DNA from: Paracoccus sp. (in: a-proteobacteria)
Lineage (GTDB): Bacteria > Pseudomonadota > Alphaproteobacteria > Rhodobacterales > Rhodobacteraceae
NCBI GenBank assembly: GCA_018056045.1
Contig: JAGPGI010000105.1
Location: forward strand, 1 to 7,862
Length of the DNA stretch: 7,862 nucleotides
Direction: 5' to 3'
Below are positions 1 through 6,511 of the stretch, in pieces; position 1 is the stretch's first letter; each line of letters begins with the position of its first letter. The position numbers were made by a program, and so were the translations under genes. Below the pieces are notes generated by a model, which searched no databases, had not been told where the DNA came from, and saw only the letters and a list, made by a program, of their open reading frames with translations.

Positions 1-62
1 TCCGGCGAACCGTCCGGTATGAAAAAATTCTGCAACCATTTCAGTTAGCCTGCGTTCTGTGA

Positions 63-90
63 TTGATTGCTGCGCGCCCGTCTCTACAAT
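63..90 (+). promoter_or_regulatory. Candidate sigma-70-type promoter for ihfB
   Basis: A -35-like TTGATT (63-68) and a -10-like TACAAT (85-90) are separated by 16 bases. Transcription would start near 97, giving a leader of about 40 nt before the ihfB start at 137. The whole stretch 1-136 is clearly poorer in GC than the genes that follow, as expected of a promoter region. I see no recognisable gene in 1-136: a plus-strand frame open from base 1 to a TAG at 46-48 could be the tail of an upstream gene, but its 15 residues match nothing I know. The promoter is inferred from sequence only. Confidence 0.5.
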
Positions 91-136
91 CAGCGTGCCA
101 GGAACGATTGTTGGAACACCAGATTCAGGAACCGCA

Positions 137-424
137 ATGATCCGATCCGAATTGATCCAGAAAATCTCTGAGGAAAATCCACACCTGTTCCAACGCGATG
201 TCGAGCGCATCGTGAATACGGTGTTTGAAGAAATTATTGACGCCATGGCGCGCGGGGACCGGGTCGAGCTGCGCGGCTTCGGCGCGTTTTCGGTCAAGAA
301 GCGCGACTCGCGACAGGGGCGCAATCCCCGCACCGGCGAATCTGTCAGTGTCGAAGAAAAGCATGTGCCCTTCTTCAAGACCGGCAAACTCCTGCGTGAG
401 CGGTTGAACGGCGAGGCCGAATAG
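137..424 (+). CDS. ihfB: Integration host factor subunit beta (IHF-beta)
   Basis: Small nucleoid protein of the HU/IHF (DNABII) family that pairs with IHF-alpha, binds specific sites in the minor groove and bends DNA sharply, acting in recombination, replication and transcription. The 95-residue product has the usual family length. The N-terminal dimerisation helices lie at about 1-40, the conserved GFGAF turn at 47-51, and the DNA-binding beta arm at about 53-75 with the RNPRTG motif at 62-67; P64 is the intercalating proline. The frame is open back to base 59, but the ATG at 137 is chosen because the family begins with a MIRSELI-like sequence there, because it gives normal length, and because an AGGA (127-130) lies 6 bases upstream. 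It is the first gene of the ihfB-lapA-trpF group. IHF-beta rather than HU is inferred from the overall sequence and this neighbourhood. Confidence 0.95.
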   Translation: MIRSELIQKISEENPHLFQRDVERIVNTVFEEIIDAMARGDRVELRGFGAFSVKKRDSRQGRNPRTGESVSVEEKHVPFFKTGKLLRERLNGEAE

Positions 425-461
425 GCCAGATTGGCCGCATCGGCTTTTACGGGGTGAACCA

Positions 462-860
462 ATGCGCACGATCCGGATCTTTTTCGTCGTCATTCTGGCG
501 ATCGTGCTGATTCTTGTCGCGGCGGCGAACCGGGCCCCGGTCACGGTCGGGCTGCTGCCTGAAACCATCGCGGCCTTTACCGGCCGTGCATGGACCCTGA
601 CCATGCCGGCCTTTGTGGCGCTGTTTCTGGCCATGGTCTTTGGCGTTCTGGTCGGGCTGGTCTGGGAATGGCTGCGCGAGGCGCATCTGCGCGCCGAATC
701 AAAGACCCGTGCCCATGATCTGGCGCGATTGCAGCGCGAGGTGGGCGACCTGCGCCGCACCCATGCCGCCCCCAAGGACGAGGTTCTGGCGATTCTCGAC
801 GAGGCGGGGGCGCGCAAGCCCGCCCCGGCCTCGGGCAATGCGCTGCCGGCGCCGCGCTGA
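462..860 (+). CDS. LapA-domain (DUF1049) small membrane protein
   Basis: A 132-residue inner-membrane protein of the lipopolysaccharide assembly protein A domain family (LapA_dom, formerly DUF1049). Two hydrophobic helices are visible, at about 6-22 and 49-70, joined by a short linker with N23-R24. A charged, probably coiled-coil cytoplasmic segment (about 72-100) and a Pro/Ala-rich tail follow. In enterobacteria LapA works with LapB in the FtsH-dependent control of LpxC and hence LPS synthesis. Here only the domain is recognised, so that role is an inference, and I see no LapB-like TPR segment in this copy. It starts 37 bases after ihfB with a GGGGTG (451-456) 5 bases before the ATG, and ends 3 bases before trpF, so trpF is probably translated by coupling. 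Its function in this genus is essentially unassigned. Confidence 0.85.
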   Translation: MRTIRIFFVVILAIVLILVAAANRAPVTVGLLPETIAAFTGRAWTLTMPAFVALFLAMVFGVLVGLVWEWLREAHLRAESKTRAHDLARLQREVGDLRRTHAAPKDEVLAILDEAGARKPAPASGNALPAPR

Positions 861-863
861 ACC

Positions 864-1511
864 ATGCCCACCACCGTCAAGATCTGCGGGCTGACCTCGC
901 CCCAGGGGGTTGCCGCCGCCGTGTCGGCCGGCGCGCGCTATCTGGGCTTTGTCTTTTTTGCGAAATCCCTGCGCCATGTGACGCCCGAACAGGCGGCGGC
1001 ACTGGCGGCCGAGGTGCCCTTGGGCATTGCCAAGGTCGGGCTCTTCGTGAACCCCGATGACGCGCTGTTGCAGACCGTGCTGGCCCAGGTTCCGCTGGAC
1101 ATGATCCAGCTTCACGGCAGCGAAAGCCCGGCCCGTGTCACCGAGGTTCGGGCGCTGACCGGCCTGCCGGTGATGAAGGCCGTGGGCGTGGCCGAGCCGC
1201 GCGACCTTGATGCGCTTTGGGATTACGGTCTGGTCGCCGACATGCTGCTGATCGACGCCAAGCCCCCGAAGGATGCGGAACTGCCGGGCGGCAACGGGCT
1301 GGCCTTTGACTGGCGGCTGCTGGCCGGGCGCCAGGTCCTCAAGCCCTGGTTGCTGGCCGGTGGCCTGACCCCGGAAAATGTCACCCAGGCGCTACGGCTG
1401 ACCCGCGCGCCGGGGGTCGATGTGTCCTCGGGCGTCGAAAGCGCGCCGGGCGTCAAGGACCCCGACCGCATCCGCGATTTCATCGCCCGCGCCACCGCGC
1501 CGATCCTGTGA
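864..1511 (+). CDS. trpF: Phosphoribosylanthranilate isomerase
   Basis: Catalyses the Amadori rearrangement of N-(5-phosphoribosyl)anthranilate to CdRP, the third step of tryptophan synthesis, in the cytoplasm. The 215-residue product is a stand-alone TIM barrel of normal family length, not fused to TrpC. The N-terminal VKICGLT (5-11) holds the catalytic base C8. QLHGSE lies at 82-87, and LLIDAK (128-133) contains the general acid D131. The phosphate-binding loops are [10 protein letters not shown] (164-173) and GVDVSSGVE (184-192). The ATG lies 3 bases after the lapA stop and has no good Shine-Dalgarno sequence, which suggests translational coupling. Its TGA overlaps the GTG start of the following acetyltransferase gene. 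All key residues are present, so the enzyme should be active. Confidence 0.97.
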   Translation: MPTTVKICGLTSPQGVAAAVSAGARYLGFVFFAKSLRHVTPEQAAALAAEVPLGIAKVGLFVNPDDALLQTVLAQVPLDMIQLHGSESPARVTEVRALTGLPVMKAVGVAEPRDLDALWDYGLVADMLLIDAKPPKDAELPGGNGLAFDWRLLAGRQVLKPWLLAGGLTPENVTQALRLTRAPGVDVSSGVESAPGVKDPDRIRDFIARATAPIL

Positions 1512-1966
1512 CGACGATGCCGGCTCTGGGTTTTCGTCCGGCGACCCGCGCGGATGTGGGCGCTGTCGTCGCGCTTCTGGCTGATGATGTGCTGGGGCAA
1601 GGCCGGGAAACCGCCGATCTTGCCCCCTATCTCGCCGCTTTTGATGCCATGCAGGCCGAGGGCGCGAACCAGTTGATCCTCGGCGTGATCGGCGCCGAGA
1701 TCGTTGCCTGCTACCAGATCACCTTCATCTCGGGCCTGTCGCTTTCCGCCGCCCGCCGCGCCCAGATCGAGGGCGTGCGCGTCGCCTCGGACCGCCGCGG
1801 CCAAAGGATCGGCGAGGCGCTGGTCCATGACGCCGAGACCCGTGCCCGCGCCGCCGGCTGCACGCTTTTGCAGTTCACCACCAACCGCAGCCGCGGTGAC
1901 GCACATCGCTTCTATGACCGGCTCGGCTTTACCGCCTCGCATATCGGATATAAGAAATCCCTCTGA
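1508..1966 (+). CDS. GNAT-family N-acetyltransferase
   Basis: A 152-residue single-domain GCN5-related acetyltransferase; the acceptor substrate cannot be told from sequence. The N-terminal beta strand and helix (FRPATRADV, 9-17) are typical. The acetyl-CoA pyrophosphate loop is at about 96-102 (RRGQRIG) after the beta-4 strand GVRVASD, and the C-terminal HRFYDRLGF (133-141) is the classic motif B. The usual pattern Q/R-x-x-G-x-G/A is imperfect because an Arg (R100) takes the central glycine place. The GTG start at 1508 overlaps the trpF TGA (GTGA); an ATG three codons later at 1517 is the alternative. Neither has a clear Shine-Dalgarno site, so expression probably depends on coupling to trpF. 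It sits between trpF and trpB in the same orientation, which does not by itself prove a role in tryptophan metabolism. Confidence 0.88.
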   Translation: MTTMPALGFRPATRADVGAVVALLADDVLGQGRETADLAPYLAAFDAMQAEGANQLILGVIGAEIVACYQITFISGLSLSAARRAQIEGVRVASDRRGQRIGEALVHDAETRARAAGCTLLQFTTNRSRGDAHRFYDRLGFTASHIGYKKSL

Positions 1967-1970
1967 CGGG

Positions 1971-1994
1971 CTTCTTTCATGCCCAAATATCCAT
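1971..1994 (-). repeat. Dispersed Rhodobacteraceae-type intergenic repeat, minus orientation
   Basis: Read on the minus strand this stretch gives GGATATTTGGGCAT (1992-1979) followed by GAAAGAAG, preceded by GGTCC about 7 bases further out. The same 14-mer with one mismatch (GGATATTTCGGCAT) occurs on the plus strand at the right edge of the window (7849-7862). I recall similar GG-TATTT-GGC-AGAAG elements as common next to gene ends in Rhodobacterales; that is memory, not a search. Here it fills most of the 50-base gap between the acetyltransferase gene and trpB, in the unexpected orientation. Confidence 0.5.
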
Positions 1995-2016
1995 AGGACC
2001 GCGCCCGGGGAGAGCC

Positions 2017-3249
<1,233 letters not shown>

Positions 3250-3256
3250 GCAGAGG

Positions 3257-3280
3257 CGGGGGCGTGATCGCCCCCGTTTT
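3257..3280 (+). terminator. Rho-independent terminator after trpB
   Basis: A perfect 8-bp GC-rich stem (CGGGGGCG at 3257-3264 with CGCCCCCG at 3269-3276) closes a TGAT loop and is followed by TTTT (3277-3280) and further T-rich sequence. It begins 7 bases after the trpB stop. It is directional for the plus strand: read from the dsbA side the stem is not followed by a T run. Confidence 0.9.
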
Positions 3281-3298
3281 CGCCTGTTCTGTTTTCGC

Positions 3299-3916
3299 TT
3301 ATTCCGCGGCGCGGGCCTCTGCGACCAGTTCCGCCAGATCGGCGGTGCTGAGATAGCCAAAGACCGCGCGCTCGCCCACGACAAAGCTGGGTGTGCCGAC
3401 CAGCCCGATCTCATCGGCCAGGGACAATGAGCGGTCGATCTGGGCGGTGATCCGGCGGGATTTCATGTCGCGCTGCAGACGCTCGACATCCAGCCCGACC
3501 TCACGCGCGACGCGCAGGACGGATGCCTCCTCGGCCTTGCCCTTCATCGACATCAGCGCCTGATGAAATTGCGGGTATTTGCCCTGTTCCTTGGCGGCCA
3601 GCGCGGCGATGGCCGCATAGCGCGAGCCCTCGCCAAAGATCGGAATCTCATGGACGACCAGCTTCAGCTTGGGGTCGGATTTCAGCAGGGCTGCAACCTC
3701 GGGCATGGTCTTGCGGCAAAAGCCGCAATTGTAATCCGAGAACTCGACCAGCACCGTCTTGCCCTGCGGATTGCCCATGACCGGGGCGTCGGGATCGTTG
3801 AAGACGGCATTGCGGACGGCGGCGATTTCCTCGTCGCTGCGGTCCTGCGCCATGGCTGGCAGCAGCGAAATCGCGCAAAAAAGCGAGGTGGCAAGAGCGG
3901 CGAGGGTGCTGCGCAT
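3299..3916 (-). CDS. Secreted DsbA/Com1-like thiol-disulfide oxidoreductase
   Basis: A 205-residue periplasmic thioredoxin-fold protein of the DsbA family. The N terminus is a typical Sec signal peptide (hydrophobic stretch about 4-21, likely cleavage after AMA at 21-23). The redox motif is C64-G-F-C67 in YNCGFCRK, and the cis-proline loop is VGTPSFVVG (173-181, P176). A helical insertion at about 98-165 matches the DsbA/Com1 architecture. It probably introduces or shuffles disulfides in exported proteins. The CxxC dipeptide GF differs from the PH of classical DsbA, so an oxidase or an isomerase-like role cannot be decided, and no DsbB partner is in the window. The ATG at 3916 has an excellent AGGAAAGGA site (3931-3923) 6 bases upstream. 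It lies downstream of allE on the same strand, 126 bases away across a hairpin, and is probably transcribed separately. Confidence 0.92.
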   Translation of the reverse strand: MRSTLAALATSLFCAISLLPAMAQDRSDEEIAAVRNAVFNDPDAPVMGNPQGKTVLVEFSDYNCGFCRKTMPEVAALLKSDPKLKLVVHEIPIFGEGSRYAAIAALAAKEQGKYPQFHQALMSMKGKAEEASVLRVAREVGLDVERLQRDMKSRRITAQIDRSLSLADEIGLVGTPSFVVGERAVFGYLSTADLAELVAEARAAE

Positions 3917-4005
3917 GCGTTTTCCTTTCCTGTGGCTGCTTTCTGCAAGCCATCACACAGAGGCAAGGTCAAGCATTGCGACATGACATTCGCGTGCGTC
4001 GCGCG

Positions 4006-4037
4006 CTGGCGGGGCACCTGTTCCGCGCGCCCGCCAG
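4006..4037 (-). terminator. Inverted repeat downstream of allE (possible terminator)
   Basis: CTGGCGGG (4006-4013) and CCCGCCAG (4030-4037) form a perfect 8-bp stem around a 16-base loop, starting 5 bases after the allE stop on the minus strand. GCGCGC copies at 4001-4006 and 4025-4030 allow an alternative pairing. No T run follows, so it may act as an RNA-stabilising 3' hairpin or a weak terminator. It separates the purine genes from dsbA. The rest of 3917-4042 holds only a weak minus-strand TTGACC element (3972-3967) as a possible dsbA -35, without a convincing -10. Confidence 0.4.
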
Positions 4038-4042
4038 GGGCC

Positions 4043-4861
4043 TTATTTCCAGATCGGCGCGTGCCGGTTCACGTCCTTGTAAAGCAGATAGCGGAAATTC
4101 CCCGGCCCCCCCGCATAGCAGCATTGCGGGCAGAATGCGCGCAGCCACATGAAATCGCCGGGCCCGACCTCGACCCAGTCGCGGTTCAGGCGATAGACCG
4201 CCTTGCCCTCGATCACGAACAGCCCGTGTTCCATGACATGGGTCTCGGCAAAGGGGATCGAGCCGCCGGGGGTGAAGGTCACGACCGTGATATGCATGTC
4301 ATGGCGCATATCCGTGGGGTCCATGAAGCGGGTCGTCGCCCAGCTGCCATTGGTGTCGGGCATCGGGATCGGGGCGATCTCGCGGTCGCTGGTGATGATG
4401 ACATCGGGCTTTTCCAGCCCCTCGACCACTTGCCAGCGCTTGCGCCACCAGTGAAAGCGCGAGGTCTCGGCGCCGTTTTTCACCGACCATGCCATGCCTG
4501 CCGGGATATAGGCGAAGCCACCCGGCATCAGCTCATGGTCGCGGCCGTCGATGGTCAGGGTGATGGCGCCGTCGGTGACAAAGATCGCCGCCTGCACGCC
4601 CGCGTCGTCCTCGGGGCGGGGTGAGCCGCCGCCGGGAGCAAGCTCGACGATATACTGGCTGAAGGTTTCCGCGAAACCCGAGAGCGGCCGCGCGATGATC
4701 CACATGCGCATACCCGTCCAGCCCGGCAGGAAGCTGGTGACGATGTCGCGCATCGTGCTGGCGGGGATGACGGCATAGGCCTCGGTAAAGATGGCGGTGT
4801 CGGTGGACAGGTCGGTTTGCGGCGGCAATCCGGCATAGGGTCCGGCATAGGTTCTGGTCAT
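4043..4861 (-). CDS. allE: (S)-ureidoglycine aminohydrolase
   Basis: Mn-dependent bicupin enzyme (YlbA/UGlyAH, ura-cupin family) that releases ammonia from (S)-ureidoglycine to give (S)-ureidoglycolate in allantoin breakdown. Residues are numbered from the longer 276-residue frame opening at 4873. The N-terminal cupin spans about 70-145. The C-terminal cupin contains FAETHVMEHG (208-217), giving metal ligands E210, H212 and H216, with Q250 (CPQCC) as the probable fourth, by analogy with the plant enzyme. The tail RYLLYKDVNRHAP is family-typical. I choose the ATG at 4861 because GGAG lies 6 bases upstream; the first ATG at 4873 has no ribosome site and its own GGAGAAG codons form that site. 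The frame starts 18 bases after the PuuE-UraD stop (12 bases closer if 4873 is used), so the two are co-transcribed. Some databases label such proteins bifunctional allantoicase/UGlyAH; no separate allantoicase domain is visible. Confidence 0.93.
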   Translation of the reverse strand: MTRTYAGPYAGLPPQTDLSTDTAIFTEAYAVIPASTMRDIVTSFLPGWTGMRMWIIARPLSGFAETFSQYIVELAPGGGSPRPEDDAGVQAAIFVTDGAITLTIDGRDHELMPGGFAYIPAGMAWSVKNGAETSRFHWWRKRWQVVEGLEKPDVIITSDREIAPIPMPDTNGSWATTRFMDPTDMRHDMHITVVTFTPGGSIPFAETHVMEHGLFVIEGKAVYRLNRDWVEVGPGDFMWLRAFCPQCCYAGGPGNFRYLLYKDVNRHAPIWK

Positions 4862-4879
4862 GGGCTTCTCCATGGCGGT

Positions 4880-6292
4880 TCAGTTCGTGCCCAGAAGCTG
4901 CTGCAGGCGCAGGGCGCCGATGCGGGCAACCTGGCGCTCGGCCTCGATGCGCTCGGTGGGCGTGTCATTTTCGAGGCGGGCGCGCATGGCGGCCATGATC
5001 CCCGGCTTGTCATGGTCGCGCACGGCGATGATGAAGGGAAAGCCGTGCTTGGCGACATAGGCGGTGTTCAGGCGGTCGAATTCGGCCCGTTCGGCATCGG
5101 TCAGGCTGTCCAGCCCGGCGCTGGCCTGTTCCGAGGTGCTGTCCGCGGTCAGGCGCTTGGCGGCGGCCAGCTTGCCGGCCAGATCGGGGTGCGCCAGCAG
5201 CACGCCCAGCCGCTCCTGATCGCTGGCCGAGCGGAAGATCTGCGCCATGCGCGCCGCAAGCCCGCCCGCCGTGTCGTGGATGGCGCCCATCTCGGCGTCC
5301 CAGACCCGCTCGGCGATCCAGGGCGAATGCTCATAGATGCTGCCGAATTTCTGGACAAAGGCGTCGCGGTCCATCTGCGAGGGACGCTCGCGCGGCTGAT
5401 AAGGATGCGTTCTTGCCCAGTGCCGGGCGATATCCAGACGGGTCGCAAACCAGACGCCCTGATGGGCGCGGGCGTGTTCGATGAATTTCTGCACCGCGAT
5501 GGCCCGGCCCGGACGGCCCGCCAGCCGGCAATGCAGGCCCACCGACATCATCTTGGGCGCGCCGGCCTCGCCTTCGGCGTAAAGCACGTCGAAGCTGTCG
5601 CGCAGATAGTCAAAGAACTCGACCCCGGTGCCAAAGCCCTGACCGCTGGAAAAGCGCATGTCATTGGCATCCATCGTATAGGGCACCATCAGCTGCGGCC
5701 GGCCGTCATGGACATGCCAATAGGGCAGGTCGTCGGCGATGGTGTCGGCCAGATATTCAAAGCCGCCTTCCTCGCAGCCCAGCTCGACCGTATTCATCGA
5801 GGTGCGGCCCTGATAAAAGCCGCGCGGGCGCTCGCCGGTGACGCGGGTATGCAGATCGACGGCACGGGCGATATGTTCGGCCTCGACCTCGCGCGGGATG
5901 TCGCGATAGTCGATCCATTTCAGCCCGTGGGTGGCGATTTCCCAGCCGGCGGCCTGCATGGCGGCGACCTGTTCGGGCGCGCGCTCCAAGGCGGTCGCGA
6001 CGCCGTAAACGGTGATCGGAATGTCCTTCAGGAGCCGGTGCAGCCGCCAGAACCCGGCCCGCGCGCCATAGTCATAGATCGATTCCATGTTCCAGTGCCG
6101 CTTGCCGGCCCAAGGCTGGGCGCCGATGATTTCGGACAGGAACGCCTCGGAGGCGGCGTCGCCATGCTCGATGCTGTTTTCGCCGCCTTCCTCGTAATTC
6201 ATCACGATCTGGACGGCGATCCGGGCATTGCCGGGCCATTTGGGGTCAGGGGTGTTTTCCCCGTAACCGATCATGTCGCGGCTGTATCGCAT
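4880..6292 (-). CDS. Bifunctional allantoinase (PuuE) / OHCU decarboxylase (UraD) fusion
   Basis: A 470-residue fusion of two consecutive purine-degradation enzymes. Residues about 1-305 are a PuuE-type allantoinase of the polysaccharide-deacetylase fold (metal-independent group), which opens (S)-allantoin to allantoate: NYEEGGENS (32-40), GWEIATHG (116-123), FYQGRTSMNT (159-168), YWHVHDGRP (191-199) and SVGLHCRLAGRPGR (250-263) are family hallmarks. Residues about 306-470 are OHCU decarboxylase (UraD), which makes (S)-allantoin from the urate-derived OHCU: FGSIYEHSPWIAE (316-328), LAHPDLAGK (366-374) with the catalytic H368, E388 and FPFIIAVR (418-425). The second-acting enzyme is thus N-terminal. 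The ATG at 6292 has AAGGA (6304-6300) 7 bases upstream. There is no frameshift or stop at the junction, so the fusion is native. It heads an operon with allE and is divergent from the purine permease. Stand-alone names would be puuE and uraD. Confidence 0.93.
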   Translation of the reverse strand: MRYSRDMIGYGENTPDPKWPGNARIAVQIVMNYEEGGENSIEHGDAASEAFLSEIIGAQPWAGKRHWNMESIYDYGARAGFWRLHRLLKDIPITVYGVATALERAPEQVAAMQAAGWEIATHGLKWIDYRDIPREVEAEHIARAVDLHTRVTGERPRGFYQGRTSMNTVELGCEEGGFEYLADTIADDLPYWHVHDGRPQLMVPYTMDANDMRFSSGQGFGTGVEFFDYLRDSFDVLYAEGEAGAPKMMSVGLHCRLAGRPGRAIAVQKFIEHARAHQGVWFATRLDIARHWARTHPYQPRERPSQMDRDAFVQKFGSIYEHSPWIAERVWDAEMGAIHDTAGGLAARMAQIFRSASDQERLGVLLAHPDLAGKLAAAKRLTADSTSEQASAGLDSLTDAERAEFDRLNTAYVAKHGFPFIIAVRDHDKPGIMAAMRARLENDTPTERIEAERQVARIGALRLQQLLGTN

Positions 6293-6511
6293 CCGTGCGT
6301 CCTTTTTCCCAATCAGGCCCTTCTTTTACACATCATCATGCGGGAGGGTATGAGCAATGGCGAAATTCTATATACAGAACGCGAAATACGTTGAAAATCG
6401 TGATCTTCAAATTTCACTTGAAACTCTGTCGCCATACCCGGGATTTGCGTTGAAGATCGATGCCTCTACTCTGCCCGCTGCGGCGCAGTCGCCGCCAAAA
6501 GGGGAGGAACA
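6293..6511. promoter_or_regulatory. Divergent promoter/operator region of the purine genes
   Basis: A 219-bp gap between divergent puuE-uraD and the permease gene, strikingly AT-rich at 6350-6465. It holds a near-identical direct repeat, CGTTGAAAATCG (6389-6400) and CGTTGAAGATCG (6448-6459), 59 bases apart. The inverted pair TTCAA-N7-TTGAA lies at 6406-6422. Counting the first repeat there are four TTGAA-type half-sites in about 65 bases. A possible puuE promoter on the minus strand is TTTCAA (6396-6391), a 16-base spacer and TATATA (6374-6369). A possible permease promoter is TTGCGT (6445-6450), 16 bases, and TACTCT (6467-6472). The half-sites overlap the puuE promoter candidate, which fits a shared regulator responding to a purine or allantoin-pathway intermediate; no regulator gene is in the window. 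Both promoter assignments are weak. Confidence 0.55.
6480..6495 (+). promoter_or_regulatory. Leader hairpin next to the permease ribosome site
   Basis: GCGGCG (6480-6485) and CGCCGC (6490-6495) form a perfect 6-bp stem with a CAGT tetraloop, ending 5 bases before the GGGGAGGA ribosome site (6501-6508). It could affect initiation or mRNA stability. It does not resemble a purine riboswitch aptamer that I can recognise and may simply be a consequence of GC-rich sequence. Confidence 0.3.

Noticed and set aside
1..48. Possible tail of an upstream plus-strand gene (TAG at 46-48), or start of a minus-strand gene at ATG 40-38
   Set aside because: Both give only 13-15 residues with no recognisable sequence and atypical codons; the stretch is as likely to be intergenic.
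59..136. 26-residue N-terminal extension of IHF-beta
   Set aside because: It covers the candidate promoter, is unlike any IHF N terminus, and the ATG at 137 has a proper ribosome site and gives the family length.
3917..4042. MerR-type operator or heat-shock promoter before dsbA, based on CTTGACCTTGCC on the minus strand
   Set aside because: The inverted arms do not match well and no credible -10 lies at the right spacing, so only a weak -35-like element is left.
4862..4873. Upstream ATG giving a 276-residue AllE
   Set aside because: It has no Shine-Dalgarno sequence, while its codons supply a GGAG at ideal distance for the ATG at 4861. The difference is only four residues and does not affect the domain.
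4817..6394. 525-codon plus-strand open frame opposite allE and puuE-uraD
   Set aside because: It is the antisense shadow of two clearly recognised minus-strand genes; its sequence is low-complexity Gly/His/Ala typical of antisense GC-rich frames, and no family is recognisable.
6350..6394. 14-codon ORF starting at ATG 6350 as a leader peptide
   Set aside because: The GGGAGGG ends only one base before this ATG, too close to serve it, and the peptide has no run of regulatory codons.
6293..6511. Purine or xanthine riboswitch upstream of the permease
   Set aside because: I looked for the conserved core of the purine aptamer and a three-way junction and could not find them; the NMT1/xanthine aptamer consensus I cannot apply reliably by eye. 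An Infernal search against Rfam would settle it.
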